From NCBI GenBank assembly GCA_020073085.1, contig JAIQFV010000001.1:1-64000 (forward strand): a DNA stretch of 64,000 bases, read 5' to 3'. The notes under the pieces are model-generated. The model saw only the letters and a program-made list of their open reading frames with translations. It was not told the DNA's origin and did not search any database. A program made the position numbers and the translations under genes. Of this stretch, positions 1 through 7,309 are shown in pieces (the stretch's first letter is position 1; every line of letters starts with the position of its first letter). The stretch is from Terriglobia bacterium (GTDB lineage: Bacteria; Acidobacteriota; Terriglobia; JAIQFV01).

Positions 1-126
1 GCCCGTCTCGATGGGGAAACAACGGAGTGGCGTTCGAAGACAATCGACTCACTGGCGACCGGGCGGAACACACAGCAATACTCGGCTGGGCACTGGGTGG
101 AGTCTTGCCTCTTGACACAACTTTGA
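1..126 (+). CDS. C-terminal end of an unidentified gene entering from the left edge
   Basis: Frame 1 is open from the first base to a TGA at 124-126, giving 41 residues that end in SCLLTQL. The composition is plausible for protein but no motif is recognisable. If real, the gene runs into the window on the plus strand and converges on the minus-strand operon ending at 165. A stretch this short could be open by chance. Confidence 0.25.
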   Translation, partial: ARLDGETTEWRSKTIDSLATGRNTQQYSAGHWVESCLLTQL

Positions 127-164
127 GATGTGTGACCCCATAGACTACTGTTTTCTCAGTCCTA

Positions 165-1013
165 CTATTCATAGTTGCCTGCAAGCGCTGGACGTATAAC
201 TGACTGTTTGCTCAAAGGTGGAGGTTGTTGTTCTTTCATGGGTTTGGGTGTTGGAGCCGGCGGGCCAGGATCGCCCTTCGGACCCTGAGGACCACGAAGC
301 ATTTCATAGAGAGCGTGGTTTTTCCGAAGTGTCTGAATGAGATCATCACTTGGATTCTTCGCGGTGAGCGCAAACCCGGTTCCGATCACGGCAAGCAGGG
401 TCAGACCGCCAATGAAATTCGTCATGGCGCGTTGCGCTAGGGCCATCTGGTCTACTTTTGCCCTGTTGTTTGATTGCTCGTCGCCGAGCCTGAGGGTATA
501 CAGAGCGATCTGACGACGCAGGCAAACAGGACGAGATTCATGTGACAACGGAAGAACGTCGCTCGCCTGTGCCGCAATGTAGCCTCGCCTCTCAAGTCCA
601 CAGATGGATGCCAGAATCGCACCGCAGATTTGGAGCACAAGGTAAAAAGCACCGAATGTCATCAGGAGTCGGAGGAGGAGCGAGTCTACGTGCGGGGTTC
701 CCGTGGCGAGGGCGAGAATGCCGCCGAATACTATGGTGCCCGCGATGGAGGACAGTCCTATGGTGCTTGTCAGACGCGCTTCAACGCTTCGCCGCGTGTC
801 CTCCGCTTCGTCCAGGAGCCTGGCACATGCGCTGAGGTATTGAGTGAGAAGATTTTCGTCATCGGGGAGCGTCTTGATTTGTGCGTCGCACTTTTCCTGT
901 TCCTCTCTTGCAAGGGCCAATTCCTTCTCCGCGGCTTCTTTGGAGAGGGGTTGAAGCCCAGGGTAGACGCCGTCACGAAGAAGCCACCACAGTTTTTTCA
1001 ACCGGACGTTCAT
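165..1013 (-). CDS. Membrane protein with collagen-like tail, last gene of the RiPP operon
   Basis: The product is about 282 residues with no recognised family. After a basic start (MNVRLKKLWW) comes a charged, probably helical segment (about 25-75). Hydrophobic segments suitable for membrane spans lie near 85-105, 112-138 and 200-218. The C-terminus has a short collagen-like run (GPQGPKGDPGPP) and a proline-rich tail. The ATG at 1011-1013 overlaps the TGA of the ATP-grasp gene in an ATGA junction, so this start is preferred over one seven codons upstream, and translational coupling is likely. The position suggests export, immunity or anchoring for the modified peptide, but that is only inference from context. 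Confidence 0.7.
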   Translation of the reverse strand: MNVRLKKLWWLLRDGVYPGLQPLSKEAAEKELALAREEQEKCDAQIKTLPDDENLLTQYLSACARLLDEAEDTRRSVEARLTSTIGLSSIAGTIVFGGILALATGTPHVDSLLLRLLMTFGAFYLVLQICGAILASICGLERRGYIAAQASDVLPLSHESRPVCLRRQIALYTLRLGDEQSNNRAKVDQMALAQRAMTNFIGGLTLLAVIGTGFALTAKNPSDDLIQTLRKNHALYEMLRGPQGPKGDPGPPAPTPKPMKEQQPPPLSKQSVIRPALAGNYE

Positions 1014-1975
1014 GTTCGCCCTCCCGCCAGCCATTCCGCGACCGCATCAGAAATTCCGAGCTGCAGCATGTCATCGAGCCAGAGCCATTGGCCACTGGGG
1101 TTTACTTCGAGAAATACATATTCTCCGTCCGGATCCTGAATCATGTCAATCGCTCCGAATGTAAGGCGGAGAGAGTCCATCAAGCGGAATAGGCGGGTGG
1201 CAATCTCTTCGGGAAGGGTAAATGGCAGGTGTGGAAGTCGGGGATTATTCGTCTGACGCCAATCGAGTGTGGCGGCGGGGTCGGACTGGGAATCAATGGC
1301 GGCTGCGAAGATCTTGCGCCCGATGATCGTAATGCGCAAGTCAAACCGCTTCGGGATCAGTGCTTGGTAGATGGCCGGGCTCCATCTGGCACTCTCCAGT
1401 TCCTCCAGGTGCTGCTCCATGACACGTGAAGTAAAGATCGCGAATTCCTGTCCTTTATGGACAATGTACCCGGTCCTGACGGGTTTCACGACCATCTCCT
1501 GAAATTCACTGAAGGCCTTGCGGATCACCAGCGGGTCATTTGTGACGACAGTACGGGGAATCCGAAGCCCGAGTTCGGCGGCCCGGGTGAGCTGAAAAGG
1601 CTTGTGTTCCGCCTGCCAGACGGCTGCCGGATGGCTCATCCAGGGCCCCGGAAGATCCACGATGCTTCCGAGCAAGGCGGCGCGGTTTTCCTGGAGACAG
1701 AATGTGTAAACGCCGTCATCCATGCCGTCAGGCTTTGCGGGACTGCGCACGCGCCGGTACCAGATGCGGTACGGAACTGGGATTGGTTCCCCGTCGACGG
1801 CAATCCAGTCCCGCCGGTTTGTTTTGTCGGGGCGGAAGGTCAAAGTAGATGAGAACGGATAGTTTTCGGTATTGAGCCGTTTGAACGGGATGCCGAACTG
1901 GGTCAATCGGCGGACAACGTCGTCAGTGGCTGCGTCGGCAAGCGTGCTAAGGATTAGAACATGCCTGTCATGCAT
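1010..1975 (-). CDS. ATP-grasp ribosomal peptide maturase (graspetide ligase type)
   Basis: The 321-residue protein has the layout of ATP-grasp peptide ligases of the MvdC/MvdD and SAV_5884-like kind. An N-terminal domain (MHDRHVLILS) is followed by the IWYRRV motif near residue 90, then HPAAVWQAEHKPFQL, a central ATP-grasp region with PRTVVTNDP and VVKPVRTGY, and a C-terminal catalytic stretch with FGAIDM and FLEVNPSGQW, whose acidic residue and Asn are the usual Mg-ATP ligands. Such enzymes join side-chain carboxylates of Asp/Glu to Ser/Thr or Lys in a precursor peptide. The start ATG overlaps the stop of the preceding precursor gene by eight bases. The three small upstream genes share a Thr/Asp-rich C-terminus and are the likely substrates. 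No methyltransferase partner, common beside this family in actinobacteria, is present. Confidence 0.85.
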   Translation of the reverse strand: MHDRHVLILSTLADAATDDVVRRLTQFGIPFKRLNTENYPFSSTLTFRPDKTNRRDWIAVDGEPIPVPYRIWYRRVRSPAKPDGMDDGVYTFCLQENRAALLGSIVDLPGPWMSHPAAVWQAEHKPFQLTRAAELGLRIPRTVVTNDPLVIRKAFSEFQEMVVKPVRTGYIVHKGQEFAIFTSRVMEQHLEELESARWSPAIYQALIPKRFDLRITIIGRKIFAAAIDSQSDPAATLDWRQTNNPRLPHLPFTLPEEIATRLFRLMDSLRLTFGAIDMIQDPDGEYVFLEVNPSGQWLWLDDMLQLGISDAVAEWLAGGRT

Positions 1976-2195
1976 CGTCTGTCGTTTTGCGCGGCACTCT
2001 AGTTTCCCGAGTGGCCACCATCAAAGGGGATGGAGCATCAAGGCTGTCCACCCATTTTCCGCCGATGAACACTTGCGCTATCTGGCGTTGCGCATCGTAA
2101 CGTAGTGGATGGCGGGGAGACTCCGGCATCGATTCCGTGAAACGAAACAAGAAGGGCACCATGGGCAGGTCTCTTGTTTGATCTTCAGTTGTCAT
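1968..2195 (-). CDS. RiPP precursor peptide, copy 3 (ATP-grasp target type)
   Basis: This 75-residue peptide matches, as I recall the family, the ATP-grasp-modified RiPP precursors. A leader motif VPFLFRFTE near residue 13 resembles the microviridin leader box PFFARFLE. It is followed by RYDAQRQIA, GGKWVDS and a C-terminal core ETRVPRKTTDDA rich in Thr and Asp, suited to side-chain ester formation. The ATG overlaps the end of copy 2, and the stop overlaps the start of the ligase gene, so all are probably co-translated. The core differs from copies 1 and 2 (DDA instead of DDN). Assignment rests on motifs and neighbours. Confidence 0.75.
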   Translation of the reverse strand: MTTEDQTRDLPMVPFLFRFTESMPESPRHPLRYDAQRQIAQVFIGGKWVDSLDAPSPLMVATRETRVPRKTTDDA

Positions 2196-2403
2196 CGGTC
2201 GTCTCCTGTTGCACCTTCGTGATACGGGTATACCGGGCTAGGAGGTGGTTTGCCTGGTCGGTCTCCAGTGCTGGCGGCAAGGGCTCTTCGGTGGTTGGGA
2301 TGTCCCTGAAGGCTTGTTGTCCTGCTGTCTCCCGCGAGAGGCCGCGCACCACGAATGGCAGCTTGCCGCCTGGCCAGTTTTTGGCCGAACCTTTAGTTGT
2401 CAT
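2185..2403 (-). CDS. RiPP precursor peptide, copy 2
   Basis: The peptide has 72 residues. The leader contains LPFVVRGLS, in the place of the PF..R box of copy 3, followed by FRDIPTTEEPLPP and the C-terminal core TRITKVQQETTDDN. Copy 1 is clearly paralogous over the last 40 residues. I chose the ATG at 2401-2403 because it lies inside the last codons of copy 1, where GATGACAAC encodes Asp-Asp-Asn of copy 1 and Met-Thr-Thr of this gene. A start seven codons upstream would enlarge the overlap needlessly. Thr, Asp and Glu in the tail are candidate crosslink sites. Confidence 0.72.
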   Translation of the reverse strand: MTTKGSAKNWPGGKLPFVVRGLSRETAGQQAFRDIPTTEEPLPPALETDQANHLLARYTRITKVQQETTDDN

Positions 2404-2581
2404 CTGTGGTCTCGCGTTGTACAAAGGTGACCCGCGTCCCGCGTGACAAAACGTATCCTCGTAGGTCGGTTTCTACGATCGCGGGCAATGGTTCCTCGCT
2501 TGTGGGGATGTCCCCGGGGAATGCGGTGCCGGTTCTGTCGCGTAATTTCCCAGCGTGAAGGATGAACGGTATTGTAGACAT
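2393..2581 (-). CDS. RiPP precursor peptide, copy 1
   Basis: The peptide has 62 residues and is the first gene of the five-gene operon. A GAGAGGG ribosome binding site lies five bases before the ATG at 2579-2581. The leader carries IPFILHAGK and the C-terminal half DIPTSEEPLP followed by TRVTFVQRETTDDN closely matches copy 2. The conserved core with alternating Thr and acidic residues and the adjacent ATP-grasp ligase support the precursor role. No double-glycine cleavage motif is evident. Confidence 0.72.
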   Translation of the reverse strand: MSTIPFILHAGKLRDRTGTAFPGDIPTSEEPLPAIVETDLRGYVLSRGTRVTFVQRETTDDN

Positions 2582-2604
2582 CAAACCCTCTCAGTCGGGT
2601 ATGT

Positions 2605-2833
2605 TCAGTCGACAGGAATTCGAATTCTGTATTCTGTGCCGCAGAAACCAAAAGTATACATCTTTGCCAGTGCGCTGGCTAGAGCGGCGTGAACCTGTGC
2701 GGCGTGAACCTGAATGTGCTCTACCATGCCTGTCAGGAGCGCGGGATTCTTCAGAATCTTCGTGGTGACCGCGCGGCGATTGCCTTCCAGCACGGTATAC
2801 TTTCCGTTGCCGTTTAAGGGAGTGACCCCATCA
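2605..2833 (-). pseudogene. ParB-like domain remnant beside the transposase
   Basis: The minus strand encodes VTPLNGNGKYTVLEGNRRAV and then ILKNPALL, the pattern of ParB/Srx-fold proteins (a strand plus the VLEGNRR loop). Nothing upstream completes the domain: the transposase gene ends at 2834 and the frame runs on only into transposase coding sequence. About 75 codons remain, ending at a stop before the RiPP operon. This looks like a gene whose 5' part was lost when the transposase element arrived. Confidence 0.55.
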
Positions 2834-3595
2834 TCATCGTTGACGCAGACTCGGTTGCTCCTCTTCGTCCCCGTCCGCCTTATGCGAAAGACTCTGGAGA
2901 AATGCCTCATCCCCCAGCGCCACCTGTGCTTGTAACTCCGCCCAGGGGGTTTGCTTCAGCCCTTCCCGGGCGGCCCCTTCCACATAATCCCGATAGGCCT
3001 CTTTCCGCTCTTCCTCTTTTCCGCCCATCCAGCTCAACACCGTGTTCGTCGTTAACCAGGTGGGAGTGGGCTCCAGTCCAATGTAGGCGCGATAGGAACT
3101 CCACCGGTAGTGTCTCAGAAACTCAACGCGTTCCTTCCACAATTCGGCCGGCAGTCCTGTCGACAAGACCGCCTGACTTCGCCGCCGACTCAGCTTGTTC
3201 AACTCCAACCTGCCCACGCGAATGGGATTAAGGTGCACATAGCGACTCAACTCCAGCCCCCACCGTTGTGGTTCCACGATGATCCCCTTGAAGCGTCCCT
3301 GCAAGAGGTGGCCCGTTCGCCCATGTCGCCGATTGAACCAGGCGCTGTATCCGCTGTTTAACCACTGCATGGCCCGACTGAGGTTGGCCTCCAAGGTCTC
3401 CAACAGCCCATGCCAATGATTGTCCATCAGCGTGTACGCATGCAGCCGCAAGCGATAACGCGCCGTCATTTCGCTGAGCCGGCCAAGAAATTCGCATCGA
3501 TCCTCGTCATCGCGAAAAATCAGTTGCCGCTCATTCCCTCTCGAGGTGATGTGATACCACGCGCCTTCCCATTGAATGCGTAACGGCCTGGCCAT
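2834..3595 (-). mobile_element. REP-associated tyrosine transposase (RAYT, Y1_Tnp family)
   Basis: The 253-residue protein starts MARPLRIQWEGAWYHITSRG, the standard opening of IS200-related REP transposases. The HUH metal-binding motif appears as DNHWHGLLE (residues 58-66), and the family signatures HLLQGRFKGI and RYVHLNPIRVGR are present. HUH transposases nick and join single-stranded DNA through a catalytic Tyr and are domesticated or mobile partners of REP palindromes. A GGAG site precedes the ATG. No flanking IS200 hairpins were recognised, but a REP-like inverted element lies at 8244-8450. The charged C-terminus (DGDEEEQPSLRQR) may be extended relative to the original gene. Confidence 0.9.
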
Positions 3596-3704
3596 CGGGA
3601 CTCCACAAAGGGGGAACGGGGAAGAATACGGTCACGTTCATGCTCCAAAACAAGGCCTCATTATATCGCGTTAGGAACGGAGAGAACGACAAATCCACTT
3701 TTCA

Positions 3705-4103
3705 TCAGGGGGACCGGCACTCATCCACTGATGACGTGATTGCCAATTGTCCGGTTGTCCGGATCTGACCCCAGCACCTCTGCGGTAGTGCCATGTAAAC
3801 AGGGTAGTCCTCGATTGGAATCTGGATTATTCGTCTTTTGCCCGCACTCTCTACCTGAAGGGGGAAGAGCTTCTGGTGCTGATTGGGTCGTCGCGTTCGC
3901 ATGCCGAGAGCAGCCCGGGGTCCAATGAACGCATTGCGCAATGCATCGTGTTCGATCCGGGCTATGAGGCGGGCACAATTAAGGCAGCTCGCGTCATGTA
4001 GAACCCACTCACCGTTAAGACCAAGCGGCACGATATGCTCACGGCTCAATCTTGTGTCAGAGCGGTCGCAGTATACGCATCTGCCAATGGATGGCGCCTT
4101 CAT
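3705..4103 (-). CDS. HNH endonuclease family protein, probably 3'-truncated
   Basis: The N-terminal zinc-binding HNH core is clear: CVYC (residues 9-12), SREHIVP with the catalytic His near 23, then ASCLNC (Cys 40 and 43). Relatives are usually longer than these 132 residues. Here the frame leaves family-like sequence near residue 105 and ends in low-information residues encoded by a dispersed repeat end (3745-3772). The tail therefore probably results from an insertion or deletion that replaced the original 3' end. An upstream in-frame start exists, but the ATG at 4101-4103 sits just before the domain. Activity is uncertain. Confidence 0.6.
   Translation of the reverse strand: MKAPSIGRCVYCDRSDTRLSREHIVPLGLNGEWVLHDASCLNCARLIARIEHDALRNAFIGPRAALGMRTRRPNQHQKLFPLQVESAGKRRIIQIPIEDYPVYMALPQRCWGQIRTTGQLAITSSVDECRSP
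3745..3772. repeat. Dispersed repeat end, AATTGTCC...CTGACCCC
   Basis: This 28-bp stretch resembles the right end of the MITE-like element at 4977-5118, with AATTGTCC at one end and CTGACCCC at the other. It lies inside the aberrant 3' end of the HNH gene, suggesting a solo end left by a rearrangement. Confidence 0.45.
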
Positions 4104-4195
4104 ACTTTCAGCATCACGACAATCAGACCTCCGTCCAACGTCTGGCTCGTCACCCGGCAGCACGCTTTCCAGCACTGGTTGTAAACGCGCCCAGG

Positions 4196-4897
4196 TTAGA
4201 CCCCTTCCTTCTTATCAGACAATCCCATCTCCGAGACGTACTTTTTTGTTAAGAGGACATTGTCCACCCAGTTCACAGTGAGTCTTACAAGACGTTTCAG
4301 ATCGTTGATGTCTTTGTCTTCCCACTTTCGCGTGTAGTGAGTCTCATCGTTTCCGAGCCACGTGGCGAGTTTGGCGCAGGCCTGAACATTTGAATCGGCG
4401 ACATATTTATAGATGCAGACGGCCAAGGGTGCTTCGAGAATCATCTTCGTTTTTTCGGGTGCCTCGTGGCAAGCGAAGTCCTTTACTAAAAACTCTAGGG
4501 CTTTCCGCAGCCCGATGCCAACGAGCTGTATGAGCCCGTGGGTCTCACCAGCAATGGCTTGATCATAGATTTCAACGAAGGTGGGGGAGACCTCAGAAAC
4601 TATGGAAGGGAAAGGTGTTTTCGTTGCGGCCTGAGGTGCTGTCCCGACAAGGCCAAACACTGCTCTGTTTACCTCCATTCTACCCAATCCAGTATACGTG
4701 GCAATGAATAGTTCTTGGCACTGCTGACGAGGACAACGAAATACGACCTGACTCATGTCACGCTCATGGAGCGTCGCAACGAACAGTTGCATCGGGCGGA
4801 CAGATCGGTGGCATCGTGGGCAGACATCGGGAACCTCATCGAGGCGGATTTGTTGGGTTGTGCCCAATAAGGATGTTGCCTGTACGTCAATACTCAT
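4196..4897 (-). CDS. DUF4145-type protein with zinc ribbon
   Basis: The 233-residue protein has two CxxC-like pairs near the N-terminus (CPRCHRS near 26, then RCPRQQC near 54), forming a probable zinc ribbon. An all-helical C-terminal half contains LIQLVGIGLRKALEFLVKD, typical of DUF4145. Such proteins often sit beside restriction or other defence genes, but their biochemical role is not established. An AGGAG site lies ahead of the ATG. The neighbours are an HNH gene and an Mrr nuclease on the same strand, with gaps of about 90 and 230 bases, so they are not tightly coupled. Confidence 0.65.
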   Translation of the reverse strand: MSIDVQATSLLGTTQQIRLDEVPDVCPRCHRSVRPMQLFVATLHERDMSQVVFRCPRQQCQELFIATYTGLGRMEVNRAVFGLVGTAPQAATKTPFPSIVSEVSPTFVEIYDQAIAGETHGLIQLVGIGLRKALEFLVKDFACHEAPEKTKMILEAPLAVCIYKYVADSNVQACAKLATWLGNDETHYTRKWEDKDINDLKRLVRLTVNWVDNVLLTKKYVSEMGLSDKKEGV

Positions 4898-4976
4898 TGT
4901 GACATCTCCTGTGGGGTAAGACGCATCGAGCTCTATCCACTATACCATCTCAGAGAGAGCATGCAGCATATGTATA

Positions 4977-5118
4977 TCAGATCGGGACTTTGGACAAATG
5001 GAGATTCCCGGAACAATGCGTACCGAATTTGGATGCTGTGACAATGTCAAGAATCGGGACGATGACCGTCTCTTCGTCTGGGCGATGCTCAAATTGTCCA
5101 ATGTCCCGGCCTGACCCC
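4977..5118. mobile_element. MITE-like element with 23-bp imperfect terminal inverted repeats
   Basis: The left end TCAGATCGGGACTTTGGACA continues to 4999. It matches the reverse complement of the right end, which begins TCAGGCCGGGACATTGGACA when read inward from about 5114, at roughly 19 of 23 positions. About 140 bp in total contain no open frame. A related solo end is at 3745-3772. Mobility is inferred from architecture only. Confidence 0.45.
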
Positions 5119-5131
5119 GTATGCGCCTTGC

Positions 5132-5995
5132 TCACTTGTGCGTGCCATACTCGGAGATCCAGAGTACAAGATCGTCGTAGTCCTTGAGGGCCAACCGATG
5201 ACGGAGGGTCCTCTGGAACACTTGAGCAGGCGCTGTAAAGTAACTTGTCGTCGCGAGCATCGTCATTGTCGCCCTCCGTTGTTCACCAATCCCGAAGAGA
5301 GATCGTACGATCTCGACCCCAACCTTCTTGGGCGGCGAGTAGCGCTTGCAATCGACCAAGAGCAATACTTCGCCGACCCCAGTTTTCTGGGTCGCAATGA
5401 TGTCGATCCCACCGTCGGCACCCTGGGCGGTGAGCTGTACCACATATCCGAGATCGCTGAGAATGGCCGCCACCAACTCTTCGAATCTGCGAGGGTTAAG
5501 TTCATACATTCTCTCCGGGTGTGTGCTGAGATTGGTAAGGAGTTGGCGATCAACTGCGAGAAGGTCAATCCGCGCAAGCGAATCCTCCGTCAGGGGACGC
5601 TCGTCAGCGTAAATCAATCGCGGATGCCGCAGCTCGAGATCCTCGGTTGGGGCGAGCTCCGGGTCGAAGTGGGAATCCACGTAGGCGACCAACTCAAGGG
5701 GGACGTCGGCCTCCTTGCGTGAGCGATGGTAGGTCCGCTGAGATTCTTGCCAGATGGTCCGCATGACAACGCGCTCAAGGGTTTTGGGTGACGTGCACTC
5801 CCTGTCGTGAACCGCTTTGACTGCTTCCACGACCGCATCCATTGCGATGTCCTCCGTTTCCTCGATGCCCTTCATTCGCCCTTCGTGCCATGCAACGGTG
5901 TTGGCGAACTCGAGTATGTGCCGACATGCCTCCTCGTCTCCATGGAGGAGTCCAGTGACGTCATCCAAGGTAAGGTGAATTCCCATCTGAGACAT
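5132..5995 (-). CDS. Mrr-type restriction endonuclease with helical, sigma-like N-terminus
   Basis: The C-terminal part (about 165-285) is a typical Mrr_cat PD-(D/E)XK nuclease: RRFEELVAAIL, GADGGIDII with Asp198, and VDCKRY with Lys217. Mrr enzymes cleave modified or foreign DNA. The first 120 residues are not a usual Mrr winged helix. They are acidic and helical, with HGDEEACRHILEF, ETEDIAMDAVVEAVKAV and LERVVMRTIWQESQRTYHRS, a pattern resembling sigma-70 region 2 of ECF factors. The gene starts a few bases after an integron attC core on the same strand, as cassette genes do, but no attC was found behind its own stop. Confidence 0.8.
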   Translation of the reverse strand: MSQMGIHLTLDDVTGLLHGDEEACRHILEFANTVAWHEGRMKGIEETEDIAMDAVVEAVKAVHDRECTSPKTLERVVMRTIWQESQRTYHRSRKEADVPLELVAYVDSHFDPELAPTEDLELRHPRLIYADERPLTEDSLARIDLLAVDRQLLTNLSTHPERMYELNPRRFEELVAAILSDLGYVVQLTAQGADGGIDIIATQKTGVGEVLLLVDCKRYSPPKKVGVEIVRSLFGIGEQRRATMTMLATTSYFTAPAQVFQRTLRHRLALKDYDDLVLWISEYGTHK

Positions 5996-6006
5996 GCAAC
6001 CTTGAC

Positions 6007-6070
6007 CCCCTAACGCCTAGCTTCAGCGGCGGCGCGCAGCGCCGTCCGCTGCAAGCCAATGTTAGCTGGC
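6007..6070 (-). other. Integron attC recombination site
   Basis: Read on the minus strand, the site begins GCCAGCTAAC (R'' box, 6070-6061) and ends GCGTTAGGGG (R' core, G/TT cut between 6014 and 6013). The interior is strongly self-complementary (GCAGCGGACGGCGC facing GCGCCGCCGCTG), as attC hairpins require. It starts about ten bases after the TIR gene stop, and the next gene starts about a dozen bases beyond it, the usual cassette spacing. Confidence 0.75.
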
Positions 6071-7309
6071 ACGTGATCGTCACTCGTGTTCTGACAACGC
6101 CACATACAGGGGAGTGCAAATCAGCACATCCGACCTCGTGTTCTGCAACGCTTTGCGAGCATGGCTGGAAAGGTACTTGGCCAGATGCTCTTCCGTCGGG
6201 CGTCGAATTCGCCTCAATAAACGCGCGACAAAACTTAGCTTTTGCGTTGGAAAGCAGAGAGCGGGAAGCCCATCCATCCGCGGTTCCGGCGAGTCCTCAC
6301 GACAGAGGCGCACGGAAAATACCCAGTCGAGCAGATCACCGATTTTGTTTGCCCACTTACCCCCGTAGCCAAAGCGGATAGCTTGCATGATTCCGGGCAG
6401 ATGTGACCCGCTGTAGCCGAAGGCACCGCGGGGGAACTCATATTGTGCCGGCGGCGACCCTAAAATGTGGCGAACAGACCCAGCCATTAGGATAATGGGG
6501 TCGGTTTCTGAGGTGAAGAAGAAAACGACACGGATGTCCGCATCACAGACACCCCAGTCAACGACGCCCCATTTCATCGGGAAGTCTCCCGCAATGTAGG
6601 GGCGGCCGCCGTTAACCAGCCCGATTTGATTCTTCTTCTCCAATTCCCAAATAACGGTCTTTATTGAGTCAAAGCGCCTTTGTCCATCTGCAACTTGCGG
6701 CGACCTCTCAGTGACCGGCCGGGAGATCAGTGTCTCAAGCATCTCAAGCTTGGAATCTGAGATGTAGACAAAATACGGGAACTCGGGAAGCAGTGTGCTG
6801 GGGCTTTCTGCTGCCTTATCGACAGTGACATTCCTTGGCGGAGTGCCCTTGATCGCAGCAACGAGGCGTTCAAACTGAGCCGCAAACAGCGGGGATGTTG
6901 ATTCGTGGCCACTGCGGAAGTCTAGGTATTGGATGTGTGACAACCGCGGCGGAATATCACAATCAAAGAGCAGGCATGGAAGGATCGCCTTCGCCTGAGC
7001 GTCAAAGTCAGGAATCAGTCTCTGGAGGAGTTCCCAACCAGATGCCTTGGATCTAAAGTATGAGGGCGAGAACACAGGAATGATGTGGCGACTCATCTGA
7101 ATAGCCTTCTCAATGGTTGCCACCCAGTTGTCGCCCACACCAATCGAGTCGAGATCGAGAAAGACAGATAGACAGCCGCGGCGACTCGGCCGTCTTCGCC
7201 GGCGAATCAGCGCAGCCAGGGTCAAGGCCCACTCTTTGTCATCGTGACTATACGAAATGAACGCATCGTACTTCATTGAGTCACCTGTTTCTCTTCACTC
7301 GCCAGCCAA
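6014..7309 (-). mobile_element. Integron gene cassette carrying the TIR gene
   Basis: The cassette's minus-strand 5' boundary reads GTTGGCTGGC (7310-7301). Its own attC R'' arm reads GCCAGCTAAC (6070-6061), complementary at 9 of 10 positions with a G-T at the tenth. That complementarity between the cassette start and its own attC is what a circularised cassette requires. The 1.3-kb unit contains one gene with a short leader and the attC. No integron integrase is in the window, so this may be a lone or CALIN-type cassette. Confidence 0.65.
6080..7276 (-). CDS. TIR-domain protein with uncharacterised C-terminal domain
   Basis: Residues 1-135 form a TIR domain: KYDAFISYSHDDKEWA, VFLDLDSIGVGDNW, RHIIPVFSPSYF and Glu82 in SGWELL, the position of the catalytic glutamate in NAD-cleaving bacterial TIR proteins. 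The rest (about 165-398) starts FPYFVYISDSKLEMLE and contains VRHILGSPP and PRGAFGYSGSH. It resembles domains annotated as DUF7019 but is of unknown function, and may sense a trigger. TIR proteins often act in abortive antiphage defence. An AGGTGA site precedes the ATG. The gene is the payload of an integron cassette. Confidence 0.8.
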   Translation of the reverse strand: MKYDAFISYSHDDKEWALTLAALIRRRRRPSRRGCLSVFLDLDSIGVGDNWVATIEKAIQMSRHIIPVFSPSYFRSKASGWELLQRLIPDFDAQAKAILPCLLFDCDIPPRLSHIQYLDFRSGHESTSPLFAAQFERLVAAIKGTPPRNVTVDKAAESPSTLLPEFPYFVYISDSKLEMLETLISRPVTERSPQVADGQRRFDSIKTVIWELEKKNQIGLVNGGRPYIAGDFPMKWGVVDWGVCDADIRVVFFFTSETDPIILMAGSVRHILGSPPAQYEFPRGAFGYSGSHLPGIMQAIRFGYGGKWANKIGDLLDWVFSVRLCREDSPEPRMDGLPALCFPTQKLSFVARLLRRIRRPTEEHLAKYLSSHARKALQNTRSDVLICTPLYVALSEHE

